Positions 12,811 to 23,335 of a DNA stretch of 64,000 bases are shown here, piece by piece. Location: positions 620,001-684,000 of the forward strand of contig NW_026570237.1 in assembly GCF_019649055.1 (NCBI RefSeq). The letters are read 5' to 3'. A program made the position numbers and the translations under genes. Below the pieces are notes generated by a model that was not told where the DNA came from, did not search any database, and worked only from the letters and a program-made list of their open reading frames with translations. Numbering within the stretch: the first letter of the stretch is position 1; the number at the start of each line of letters is the position of its first letter. The stretch is from Paramacrobiotus metropolitanus. Its lineage: Eukaryota; Tardigrada; Eutardigrada; Parachela; Macrobiotidae.

Positions 12811-13800
12811 ATGCCGGATCAGTCAACGGAAACCACGTCATCAGTGACTACACCTCCATCGACAATGCCGGATCAATTGCTGAATTCACGAGAAGTGGCG
12901 GCCGAGCTGGACAACCTTCAAGGCGGAATGCTACGCAACCTGGAGAAGTTTTCCGGATACGCCAAGGAGGACGTTGTCGCTTGGTGCCGCCGGTTCGAAA
13001 CCATAGCGTTGGCGCAAGATTGAGATGACAATCGGAAGATCGCGCAGGCATCAGTATTGTTGGCATCATCGGCCGCAATTTGGTGGGATCGTGTCACCAA
13101 GGAGGGAACCGTGAAACCATACAATACCTGGCGAGACTTCAGGCAGGGCTTGACCGCGCGATTCCAAACAGCGGATTTCAAGAACCAGGTAAAAATCCAA
13201 ATCAGTAATTTGAAGCAGCGACGCGACCAACCGCTGGAGGATTTTTACAATGAAATGGTTGACTTATGTTACCGTTATGACCGTGATATGGATGACGAAA
13301 CTGTTATAAGCAAGTTACGCAACGGCTTACTAGCGGAGTACGTATCACGTGCAGCATTGTTCAAAGCAACAACGCCGGTGGAATACCTGTCGGATCTTCA
13401 GCGTGTGGGAGAGGCCATCCGGTTGGAGAAGAAGAATCGTTGGCAGGGAGGTCATGGCGGTAATGGTGAACAAGGCGGCCACGACACAGCGGCGAGTGGA
13501 TCGGGCAGTGCACCAGGAAAAAACGGCAAGAAGTTCAATAACACCAAATGGAAGGATCGCAATCGCAACAGTTACGGTGGCGCCGCACAAGGCAGCAGCG
13601 ACGGAAGCAGCGCAGGGCATGGAGGCTCTAGCGGCAGCAGTTCTGGTGGCGCTGGGCAAGGTGGCCGCAACCGTGGCAGTGGAGGAAGCGGTAGCGGTGG
13701 ATCCAAAGGTGCGGGAAAAAGATGTTACAACTGCGACAGTCCAGATCATATCCTACGTAACTGTCCCAAGAATAAAGACACACTACAAAAGAGCGCGTAG
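12811..13800 (+). pseudogene. Gag of the LTR element
   Basis: The first ATG in frame is 12811 (the frame opens upstream at a GTG, 12730). A retrotransposon gag domain covers 13057-13420, with a Trp-Trp-Asp motif and 'L.ISNLKQRRDQ'. A Gly/Ser/Asn-rich linker follows, then a CCHC zinc knuckle (CYNCDSPDHILRNCP) near 13720-13765, giving nucleocapsid-type RNA binding. The frame is broken by an in-frame TGA at 13021-13023 and closes with TAG at 13798-13800. The same frame continues past that TAG, so gag and pol may have been read through or later separated by mutation. Confidence 0.85.
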
Positions 13801-13905
13801 GTTAAATCCATGGTGGTTCAAAATACCGGGGTGGATGTGGCGCAAAGCCCGGGATTTTACAAATGGAACGCTTTGCCAATGCGCGGTGACTAGGATAATC
13901 GTGCA

Positions 13906-15419
13906 ATGCTCAACACTATCCTGGAAGTCTCTGATCAGCGTAGTGTGGACAGTGGGGATGTGGGAATGGATTCGGCAAATGTCTTAATGGACACCGGTGA
14001 CATTAATCACAGTAATAAACGGTGTATTATTGTGGTTACAGATGACGTACTGGAGGAGGCAGCGGCTGGGCGCCACCGGTCCCGCCGGCACAGGGGACGC
14101 CGCGGTGGCCGGTCGGCTCGTCATCGGAAAAGCGTGAGCAAACAACAGTTACAGAACGCGGCAGCGGAAGTGGTGCAGTCAACGCGGGACGTATTCACGC
14201 GGTTGGGGGCTAAGTCCGCATCCGGTTGGGGGCTAAGTCCTCCGGACCGGTTGGGCATCAAGCCGGTGAAGCGACTGCAACGGGATGTGTTCGAGCGCCT
14301 GGGGAGCGGACGTGGGAGGAAGCGACGCGCCCGCGACGACAAAGGTCAGTTTCGTCTAGATCCGTTTCAAACATTTGCCATGATGGCTGTCAAGCATCAG
14401 AGGGCAGAGGCACAAGCGCCACAACTTCCGCCGTCAGCAGCAAGCCATTCGGACCATCTAAAGAACCAGTGGAGCAGAGTGGTCAGGTGCCTGTAATGCC
14501 GATACGGATCGAAAACAGGGCGGCCACTGCTTTGGTAGACACTGGAGCAAGCATATCAGTCATCAATCTGAGCTTCATCCGTGGGTTAAGAGTGGACGTG
14601 ACACCGGAAGTCATGGAGGTCACAATGGCAGATGGGAGGGTGGTGCGTACCATTGGCCGTGCATATTTAGCAGGGGAGCTATGTGGATTGAAAGGTCAGA
14701 TACCGTTTCAAGTTTTTGAATTTAACGGAAATCGTTATGATTGTATGATTGGATGCAACGTGACGATGATTCCGGGAATATTGGTGGATGTCGGGAACAA
14801 CCGCATCCTTGGTCCACAGGATTATGTGCTTGCTAAAGATCTGACGGACCAGCAGCGTACCGATCTGGGCTTGCCGACGCGCAGAGAGGTGCAAGCCAGG
14901 CGCATGGAGACGTCCAGTGTGCGGGGAAAATTTGGCGCAACGTTTGGACGCAAACCGGCGGCTGCACCCATACTACCTAGGAAGCCATTGGCCCCGCTGC
15001 TCAGCCAGAGCGAAACGAGGCAACAGTCATTGCTCAACCGGAGTGAAGCGAAGCAACAGCCATCCATGAAAGCGTACATGATGGTGTTGTTACATCAGCA
15101 AACCGGTGGCGGTAAAGTGCTACAGCAGCAGCGCCTGGCAGCATCACTGGAGCCTCCCAAAGACGATGATCTGGAGGGATGGGACTATCAATGGCCAATT
15201 ATACCAGTGAGTGAGTTCGATATCGGCGATCCAGTAACTGCCGCCTACGTGGAAGATTTTTCCTCAATGCTGGAGGCGTATACGGATCTATTCCACACCG
15301 AGGGCAAAAGGATGGGATGCGCCAAGGTGGAACCGTTCAAGATTGTGTTGCAACCGGGAACTAAACCACGATATCAAACTCAGTACCGGCGTACACCAGC
15401 GGAGTTTTTAGAAAATTGA
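13906..15419 (+). pseudogene. Linker and aspartic protease region of pol
   Basis: The first part (to 14496, gag frame) is Arg/His-rich. The second part (14226-15419, the next frame) carries the retropepsin signature VDTGASISVIN near 14538 and a 'D.MIGCNV' flap-end motif near 14740. It then runs into the N-terminal part of reverse transcriptase (KVEPFKIVLQPG, PRYQTQYRRTP). Two overlapping frames are used, so at least one frame change lies around 14226-14496. It ends at TGA 15417. Retropepsin cleaves the gag-pol polyprotein. Confidence 0.85.
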
Positions 15420-15426
15420 ACGACAA

Positions 15427-16536
15427 GTGGAGGACATGCTGTGTAAAGGCGTCATTCGGCCGTCGCGAAGTAACTGGTGCTCTCCAAGTCTGCTTACTAA
15501 TAAAAATGGCGGCAAGGCTAAGCGGATCTGCTCCGACTCTCGTGGTGTGAATTCCGTCACCGTAGCCGATCATTACCCGTTACCACACGTGGAAGACTGC
15601 TTACAGGTACTGTCTGTAGCAAAGTTTATTACAACGCTAGACATGCAGTCGGGATTCTGGCAGTTCCCATTGGATGAAGATTCGAAACCAATAACGGCGT
15701 TCCAGGCCGGCAGTGGTTTTTATGAATATAATGTGGTATCGTTCGGCCTAAGAAATGCACCAGCACACTTCCAAAGAACAATGAACACCGTGCTTGCCGG
15801 GTTACTATGGCGTAATATGTTCTGCTTCATGGACGATATGGTGTTTGGCCATGAAGATTACGAAGAGCACAAAGAGTTTTTTCAGACGTTGGCGGAACGG
15901 TTTAGGAAATATGGGTTGATACTAAAACCAAGCAAGTGTCACTTCCTAAAGTCACGTGCTAAAGTGCTTGGATTCATCGTTACCAGAGAGGGCATCGAGG
16001 CGGATCCCGAGAAGGTGGCAGCGGTAGCTCATTTCCCACAACCGACGTCCCTCAAGGCTGTGCGGGGATTTCTTGGACTCTGTGGGTACTACCGGAAATT
16101 TATTCGGGGATTTTCCAATTTAGCGGAAGCACTGACGAAGTTAACCAAAAAGGATGTACCATTCGTGTGGGGTGAGGATCAGGAGGCGGCCTTTGCAACG
16201 CTAAAGGAAGCGATGACGACGGCGCCCGTCCTTGGTCACTTTAATACATCCAGGGATGTGGAGATACATCCAGATGCTTCCGGTCACGCAATTGGAGTTG
16301 TTGTCCTGCAGAAGGATGATGAGGAGCGACTCCGCGTTATTGCGTATGGTAGCCGTCGGCTTAATAAGGCGGAGTGCAATTACAGTACCACGGAGAGGGA
16401 ATGCCTTGCCATTGTCTGGACATGCGAGAAGTACAGAGATTTCTTGCTGGGACGAACGGTGGTAGTGTTGAGCGATCACCACAGCTTATGTTGGCTTGTG
16501 AATATGAACGGTCCTAACTCCCGCCTGATTCGATGA
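15427..16536 (+). pseudogene. Reverse transcriptase and RNase H of the LTR element
   Basis: Typical Ty3/gypsy RT blocks occur in order: 'ITTLDMQSGFWQ' near 15630, 'FGLRNAPAHFQRTMN' near 15745, and the catalytic 'FMDDMVFG' near 15828, where Phe-Met replaces the usual Tyr-Leu/Val. 'VLGFIVTREGI' and 'KAVRGFLGLCGYYRKFI' follow. RNase H follows with 'HPDASGHAIG' near 16270 and 'SDHHSLCWL' near 16472. The frame is one base off from the protease frame (break near 15417) and is closed by TGA 16534-16536, after which the frame continues for about 100 bases with RNase H/connection sequence. Confidence 0.92.
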
Positions 16537-16539
16537 GCG

Positions 16540-17390
16540 TTGAAACTGTCGGAGTTTTCGTTGGAGATTACGCACAAACCGGGAAAGACGCATACGGACG
16601 GTGACTGCTTGTCCCGGTATCCTGTTGAGAAACTGGACTTGTGCGCTTTGAAGCAGACGAATTCGGACTACAAGGAATCGATATCGTCGCTGAGCAAGAT
16701 GAAGACCAGCATTGTCGTGACATTAGGGAGCGCATGCAAGTGGACCGAACTGCCCGGAAGGTATACGTTCTTCAAGAGGGCGTATTGTACCGCTGGTGGA
16801 AGAGCAAAGGAATGAAACGGCTGTTGTCAGTGCTGCCTAAGAGCTTGCGTTTCGAAGTGCTGGCATTCTTGCATGATGACCCTTTAGCCGGACATCTGGG
16901 CTTCGATCGTACCTGGGAACGTGTAAGCAAAAGATGTACCTTCCCGGAAACGCTGGGTTTCGTGAAGCGGTATGTAGAGAGCTGTGAGAAGTGCCAGTCC
17001 CGGAATCGTACAACGGTTGCAGAGCCCGGTCCGGTGCAGATTTTTTGCCCTGATAAACCCTTTGTGACAGTTGCAACTAACATTCTTGGCCCGCTACCGC
17101 GATCCCAAGCAGGATACAAGTACGTAATCGTGGCAACTGACTTGTTCACTAAATGGACGTTTACGAAAGCGCTGGTGGCACAGAATGCTTTGAGCGTGGC
17201 GAAGTTTTTGCTGTATAATGTGTTTTTAAAGCATTCTCTTCCCGAGCGTGTCCTCAGCGATCAAGGAACGCCATTCGTAAATAACCTCAGCGCTGAAATG
17301 TGCAAACTGCTAAATCTGCATCGTACCACGACGTCTGGATATCGGCCGCAATGCAATGGTACAACGGAACGTAGATGGGAACGAAGATGA
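16540..17390 (+). pseudogene. Integrase of the LTR element, C-terminus missing
   Basis: After a frame change near 16640 the integrase has an HHCC zinc-binding module ('HDDPLAGHLG' ... 'YVESCEKCQ') at about 16872-17000. Parts of the catalytic core follow, with acidic residues in 'VATDLFTKW' near 17130 and 'LSDQGTPFV' near 17255 and the glutamate region 'CNGTTER' near 17352. The frame then runs out after a few residues. The usual C-terminal GPY/F or chromodomain-like part is absent, and an acidic region starts at once. An internal deletion is likely. Confidence 0.85.
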
Positions 17391-17910
17391 TGACGTTGAT
17401 GAAGACGCTGAAGCTCCAGGAGTTGAGGATAACGACTGGGAAAACGGTCAGGACGAAACGGGTCATTTTCATTCTGGCGCTGAGGCAGTAGAGTGCTGGC
17501 AGCAGCCGGACAACGCAGTGGATGAACAACCTGAAATGGAAGGCGACCGTGAAGGATATGAGGCGCCACGACCAGATGGGGTTATATACTGCGATGATCT
17601 GTATGATGCAGAAGGCGATGAATTTGAAGAAGAAGACTTACCGTCCATGGAGGAAGGTTTCTTGGATGCATTACCGAATGACGATGTTGAGGATACACTG
17701 GTCAGTGAAGATGCGGATGATGTCGGTGAACAAGTGGACTTTGATGGTAATCAGTATGAAAACCTAACCGAGCAGCCGGTAGAGCAGACTCGTCGTTCTG
17801 GAAGACCAAACAAAGGGGATTCACCTCAAAACGATACCACGAAGAGTTTCACAGCATGGTGTTCAACTCACGTGTGGAGCCGCAGGCGAGCCAGTCACTC
17901 ATGTTGCTGA
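17356..17910 (+). pseudogene. Acidic region between integrase and env
   Basis: A 184-codon frame rich in Asp and Glu ends with 'RRSGRPNKG', a motif common near the C-terminus of Ty3/gypsy Pol proteins. It probably belongs to the Pol tail, joined to the integrase core after the deletion described above. It has no catalytic motif. The frame overlaps the end of the integrase frame. Confidence 0.55.
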
Positions 17911-19767
17911 TGTGTACCATGATGCTGTTATGTGTCGGAGGTGTCAGCGGATTACTCGTGGACGTGTAATTGTGATCACCCACAGTACGTAGGTGTTATG
18001 TCTTTGCAGCAGTTAGCGGACTGCAAAACAGGGGACACGTCGTTGAAATGGATACCGGCAAATTACGAGCTATGGACACATAAACCGGAAGGCAAAATGT
18101 TCAGCGGTTACGTCTGTCGGCAGTGGAATCACTACCTGTTCATTAACGAAAGTTTTCTGTGGCAAACGGATACGGTACACCGTACGGAACCGCTGGAAAC
18201 CAGTTCTGCAGAGTGTTGGAAAATGGTGCAGACGGCGAAGTGTGCCGGTGAACCAATGACCAAGAGTGGCAGAGTGTGGACATTTAGCAAGCCTCCTTAC
18301 GGTGAAGGTTCGTGGAACAGTAACAAAGTTTTTTCTACCAGAAACTGCGTGCTGGAGGAGATTACTCTGGAGCAGTCATGTGAAACTTGTCCAGTGCTGA
18401 GTGTCGTTGGAGAAGTGACTCACCGGCGTGCTGATGGATATGCCATCCAAGGTCAGCGTACGTTTGTTTGGAGTGAAACACAAGTTGTGAAAAAACCATG
18501 TCAAGTGTCAAGGCCAGCAAAGCGTCAAGGTCAACTGTATGTGGAGAATGCAGCGCATCGGCTACGTGATCCGGAGCAGCAGATGGATTTCGTGCTGGGT
18601 AACTACACAAGAACGTGTGCCATAAAAGGACGACAGTTATTGACTGTAGTTGGGCAAGCGGATGTATTTGTTGCATTGTTTACGGTTGATAAAGAGCGAA
18701 AACCAATGAACTTGACTGAAGTCACAGGAGTACGAGTTCCGAAGCAGCGGAAGAAGTCCCGGAGGACGCGTGCGACAGAGCTGGCAAACGTTACTTTGGA
18801 AATGCAGCAGTACGTCACTGCGCACCTGCAGTATGAAGAAGATATTGCAGTGGAGCAAGGAAACAGCCTGGCGCATGCGATTAACACTTTGGATTGCAAG
18901 TTTGCCCGTATACAAGTGGATCAGTTGTATACACTTTCGCGGGTCTCCGGAATACTTGCTGCCAGGGAGATGAAACTTAAGAAGTGTCAGTCTCTACAAA
19001 GCCTGGGAAAATTTGGCGTGGTGCGGCAGTGCCGGCCAGCAAAGTTGGAGTTCGCAGTGGAGAAGCGATCGCCATGTGGACCACAGCCAAGATCAGGGCG
19101 ATTTACGATTGGAATGGATGGATACACTTTGATGCCGTACAGTGAGTGCCATTGGAAATCGTCCATTGTGAACTTCAACGGTATGCCATATGAAGCCAGA
19201 AACAGAGATTGGGTACCGGTAAAACCGACTACCTCCGTAAAGCATAACCTGTTAGCTGCAAGTTTGAATGAGTCCAATGATTTGTCTGAAGCGGTACTGG
19301 GAGCGGTAATAGAGAAAGAGCACAGTATGCAGTTCAACTTGCTGGGACAACTAGCGGGTGCAATGGAACAAAACGGAATCGACAACGTGGGAGATTTCGT
19401 TGAATCGGCTTCCAAGACAGCACAACTACCGGAAGTTTTTGCGCGTCTGGGTCTGTTGAAGGGATTGGTTGGCGCTGCAGTCAGCGCTGGATTGGTTGCC
19501 GTTATACGGTACCTATGTTGTCGCTATGGCACGAAGTGGCTGTCATGTATTGCGAGTTGTTTCAGATGCAAACGAGGCGCAGTTTCTTCTGCAGCTGTCA
19601 CTGTGAACGAAGGAAACGGCGTCCAGCATGGTACGGAAGTGGATGGACTTGCGGAGGACACCGTCAACCTGTCGGGTGAGCGAGCTATGTATCGGAAGGG
19701 CAAGGATGCCGGACTGCGTGTCGTCGGCCGTGCCGGGGCGTCGGCTTTGGAGGACCAAAGCTCTTAA
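17901..19767 (+). pseudogene. Envelope-like membrane glycoprotein of the LTR element
   Basis: The main ORF (17932-19767, about 610 residues) is Cys-rich, has several N-glycosylation sequons and ends with a hydrophobic membrane segment near 19456-19520, followed by a Cys-containing cytoplasmic tail. A signal-peptide-like stretch starting at ATG 17901 lies in a different frame, so the junction near 17945 is frame-shifted and the ORF as it stands has no proper start. The position after pol is that of env in errantiviruses. I see no clear match to the baculovirus F-type envelope. A class III type glycoprotein of mononegavirus/chuvirus kind is possible but unproven. Confidence 0.7.
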
Positions 19768-19777
19768 GGAGGGAGGT
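19767..19777 (+). promoter_or_regulatory. Polypurine tract
   Basis: AAGGAGGGAGG lies directly before the 3' LTR, where second-strand synthesis is primed. Confidence 0.75.
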
Positions 19778-19778
19778 A

Positions 19779-20203
19779 TGCAAGCCGCATGCATGCTGCC
19801 GGTGCCAATTAGCCGGATGTGCGCGTGTATAGTGGCGCGTGCCAGCCAGACGCCGCAACAGGATGGCGCCAGTCGCGTGGATCACTGATTCCCACCATTC
19901 CTAGCTTACCTAATTCACAGCTGCTTATGCGTTGTCATGTTTACATGTTTCTGAGTGAGAACCGATGAGAACTGTTACAATGGTGCACATAAGGAATGTG
20001 GCTACATTTTGGTGATCAGTACGAGTATGTTCGTTTGATCTGTACGGGGGATACGTGATTTCTGTCGGTTATGTATAATCGCTTGTTAATGCTTTACACA
20101 TTATCATTACATTACACCGAATCTGGAGTTCATTGCGTTATCCGTTATATCATTAAAACGTTAACAACCAGTTGTTGCGCAGTGTACGGTTACGAGTCTA
20201 TCA
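19779..20203 (+). repeat. 3' LTR
   Basis: A 425-bp copy of the 5' LTR (six differences counted by eye) with the same TG...CA ends. It is followed by the CCGG target duplication. Confidence 0.93.
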
Positions 20204-20410
20204 CCGGGCGACGCCAACCATCCCGTTTCTGCTGCGTGGATAGGTTCTGTATCGTATGCAGATATTGTCGAGGTGGACGCTCTGACCAAGGCACTAGAAC
20301 GATGTGGGTTGAAGACGGTGGTGGAAATTGCCGTCAACGGGGAAAAGCGCAGAGATGATATAGATGCGTGGTTATCTGTAGGGCATTTTGACCTAACTGC
20401 CTTTGCATAA
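20204..20410 (+). pseudogene. Right part of the exon interrupted by the LTR element
   Basis: Directly after the 3' LTR an open frame reads GDANHPVSAAW and, further on, VEVDALTKALERCGLK and DDIDAWLSVG, ending at TAA 20408-20410. It is in phase with the frame before the 5' LTR once the duplicated CCGG is counted once. It therefore looks like the C-terminal coding exon of a host gene. The product is unrecognised. The LTR element would disrupt it. Confidence 0.4.
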
Positions 20411-20599
20411 GTGGGTAGAAAAAGTGCTGAAAAATTCCGGTGTATGTGTGTTGTTCGTTCGTTAGTTCGTAGGGTATCACCCGCTAAAACAAACGCCATC
20501 GCCACAGCCGAAGACATCTTTTAGAATCAGCGCTTTTTGCCCATGATTATTCACCTGATTTTGTCAACAAAATAAAACGCCAACTGCGAAATTGTAACA

Positions 20600-21093
20600 T
20601 TAAAGAAGATAAAAATACCATCGGCATAAAAGTCCGAATGAATTCATCCTTTTTGACAGCATGTTAAAACGTAACTGGAAGATCAGCACCACAGTGTTTA
20701 TCTGTGCTCCGACGGTAGAATCAGCGTCAATGAACAAAACTGCATCCAGCACATGGCGCTCCATCTGAAATGCTACTCATAACACTGAACCTGCTTGTAT
20801 GAGCCACATTTAATCGTTAATGCTTCTTTACGCAGTAGAATCTGTTTCAGATTCGCACTTTCCTCATTCTCACATTTCTTCGCTTTTCCGCAAATATAGT
20901 TTTGCTTGCCGGTCACAATGATGGGCTCGGAAAGTCGATTTACCATCGCGTACAATGTTAGTGACCCTTGGAAGCCTACAAAATTGAAGGAGTGCGAGAC
21001 TTCCATAACAAAAGTATAGAAAAGAGCCGATTGGAACGGGGCTAACCGCCGGTTGTCCAAAAATTTACTGGGTGTAATGGTCGCATAAACCAC
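20600..21093 (-). pseudogene. USP-type ubiquitin hydrolase exons, partial
   Basis: Frame 20773-21093 (minus) resembles the zinc-finger part of ubiquitin-specific proteases: 'SLTLYAMVNRLSEP' then 'YICGKAKKCENEESANLKQ'. About 90 bases downstream on the same strand, VVLIFQLRFNMLSKRMNS matches the 'vL..qL.RF.....kK' motif that follows in USP48-like enzymes. The catalytic Cys and His boxes are not visible nearby, and the following frame decays. It is probably part of a split or broken deubiquitinase gene. The subfamily is uncertain. Confidence 0.4.
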
Positions 21094-22442
21094 GACCGAT
21101 CAGCAGCCCGTAAACCGTAACCGCGAGCTGCTACCAATGTCAAAGCTCGCCCTGGATGGTGTGCGTATACTACAGAAATACATACTCGTACAGATGTAAA
21201 ACAACGAGAAGGGAAAACCTGATGGAACTCATTTACACTTACACTTGCACACTTTTACTCGCGCTCTCGGAAAACACAGAGCCGCGCCGTTTATAAGCGG
21301 CGCGCTACAAAAACACCCAAGGAAAGCAATCATTGCCGGGTGCTGACTGGGCAGTCAGGACCGGATGTCCTGAGTGCGTAGATATGCACACTGCGTAAGC
21401 ACAATGTGTATAGTCGGCATTGCCCGGCCCCGAAGTTAAACGCAAAATAGTAAAACAAAGGAAAATTGTAAAAAAAAAACAGAAAACATAAGAAACATGA
21501 AGAAAAAGTAACACTTACATGCATTAACAGGTTTTTTCGAAAATTTAAAATGTAGTAATAGCGTCAAGAAAAAATGAAACTTGATGAAATAAACTAGACA
21601 GTTCGATCCAGTTAGCTGAATACCGGTGGAATTTCAAGAAATCCAAGCAGCACCCAGTGCGCTAGCTGGGTGTTTGCACCCTGACATACCACTAGTGACC
21701 TGCTGAGATGATAAACTTTCAGTGCGCTAGGAGTGCGGCAAGGGTCCAGACGCACTACAGGAGTTTGGAGTGGCACGGTGAATCCGGTGGCAATCGAGCA
21801 GATGAACGAGGGTAATGGGAAATGATATGAATATGACGAAAAGGATAAAATTTAAAAAAAAATATGATAAATCGGTTTCAAAAATGTAGTTTTGTCTGGA
21901 CGGATTTCTTTACGGCATACTGGGCACCGCGGTCGTTTTAGAGATCTATTCGCGTTGCCTTTGTCGTAGTCGTATTCATACGATCATGATATCGTATCGC
22001 ACTATCGGCGCAAACACTTAGCTGCATATTTATACGCTAGGTAAGTGGCCTACCGCGTTTCCATTCATCCAAGTGTATTAAAATGAGCAACAACAAGAAA
22101 AAGGATGCATTGAATCGTCGTATTTTGATGTGGCGCCTTGCTGTGTCACAAAATCCGCTGCCAGCGTACTGACGCACAGCATTGTTTTGCCCGTGTTCGG
22201 AGCGCAGTCCGTGTAATGAACCTATCGATCGGGCCGGGAAGGAGATCCTCCAACCAGGGTTGTTGGTACGTTTATTCAGAGAGAAAAAGTGAGGTTCTAT
22301 AGCTTATTTTCGTTGATTTCGTTTTGACTCATTGGTACAAACACAAATAGCTGATTGTTGAGCACGCGTTGCTTGTAAATACAAACACGTGCTGGCACTC
22401 TTGCAAAATCACTTACACACGTTGAAACACGTGCGTTTTGTT
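21094..22442. other. No gene seen
   Basis: Short ORFs only. A possible small coding start at 22083 (MSNNKKKDALNRR) closes after about 30 codons. No repeats or RNA signals are supported. Confidence 0.45.
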
Positions 22443-22904
22443 ATGGCTACACGTGCGGAGGCTTTAAAATGGTTAGTGAATATTTCCGGTCCGGAATATC
22501 GCAAAGTACCTATTATGCCGGCTGTTGTGCCTAAGCCGCGGCTTCGCGATGGTGATTTAATCCAGTTTCCTGACGATTCGGAGGACGAGCCTGAGTCTGA
22601 ACCAATTCCGGTTAGAATCGAACACAATAAGCAGCGGGCGATCCCTGTGGATAAGTCGGAGTAATCTGAACCGGAACTGTCCGATTCGGCATTCGAAATT
22701 CCGCCTGTTGGAACCGTTGAAGTTACCGTTCCCATTCGCGTGGCCCTGAGAGCGCAAAAGTTGCACAATTTGGCGAAACCGAAAGTGACTGTAATGCCAG
22801 AGTTGCACATCCGATTCACTAGCCATTTGTCCCTCAAGGAACTGATGTTGATGGTAAAGCGTCAGTCCTGTTTGAGAAATACGGCATGTTTTAGAACGCC
22901 ATGA
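22443..22904 (+). pseudogene. Unrecognised ORF with one in-frame stop
   Basis: From ATG 22443 the frame runs 73 codons to TAA 22662-22664 and then continues open for another 79 codons to TGA 22902. Both halves have the same style: acidic and Pro-rich, with repeated 'E.P.SE' and 'PV.V.V' patterns ('SEDEPESEPIPVRI' before the stop, 'SEPELSDSAFEI' after it). I take this as one protein interrupted by a nonsense codon. No domain is recognised. It could be a gag-like or chromatin protein, but this is guesswork. Confidence 0.3.
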
Positions 22905-22970
22905 ACTTGCACGAAAGTAAACTTGTATCGTACTTGTTCAGAAATTGTCAATGGCTTATTACGATTTTAG

Positions 22971-23335
22971 TTGTTTATCCATTCGCTTTTCTATGATATG
23001 CCGTGTTTACAGAACGCCGAACGCGTGTTCGGCATGCATTTTCATAACTTGATGCATTTTCCGGACATTATGAAGGAGTTTGGGTTGGGCCACCAAGGTG
23101 TTACTCTTTTTACCCATCCGAATAAAATAACGGATTCTTTTTGCATCTTTCAGGCCACAATGGCAATGCGAGTTGTATACGGCAGACTGCGCTTTCTCAG
23201 ACCACCAGAAATAAGGCGGCATTTTTAGAGAGCTTTTATGCAATCGCGGAAAAAAAAACGAAACGAAAAGCAAAGAAGGATCGTTTGGACCGTAGGCAGT
23301 ATGACGTGCATGGTTCGCGCAGTTGCTTTGTGTAA
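22971..23335 (+). pseudogene. Possible transposase-associated (DUF4218-like) fragment
   Basis: One frame reads FHNLMHFPDIMKEFG near 23038 and the next frame reads SGHNGNASCIRQTAL near 23148. This resembles the 'N.H.llHlpd.v..fG ... fE..ng' region that accompanies CMC/EnSpm-like transposases. A frame change would lie near 23130. No catalytic domain is visible, so this is a decayed scrap at best. Confidence 0.27.

Larger units (their letters stand above)
12121..20203 (+). mobile_element. Ty3/gypsy-type LTR retrotransposon with envelope-like gene
   Basis: The element is 8,083 bp. Two 425-bp LTRs (TG...CA) flank it, with a 4-bp CCGG duplication outside (12117-12120 and 20204-20207), a primer-binding site after the 5' LTR and a purine-rich tract before the 3' LTR. 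Internal order is gag, protease, reverse transcriptase, RNase H, integrase, an acidic region and an env-like ORF. That is the errantivirus/Ty3-gypsy order. By eye I count six differences between the LTRs, so the insertion is fairly recent. The coding region, however, has in-frame stops (13021, 13798, 16534), frame changes (near 14500, 15417, 16640 and 17950) and a likely deletion in the integrase tail. It looks non-autonomous. Confidence 0.93.

Noticed and set aside
12121-20203. BEL/Pao or Copia class for the LTR element
   Set aside because: The order protease-RT-RNase H-integrase and the RT and RNase H motifs are those of Ty3/gypsy. Copia has integrase before RT.
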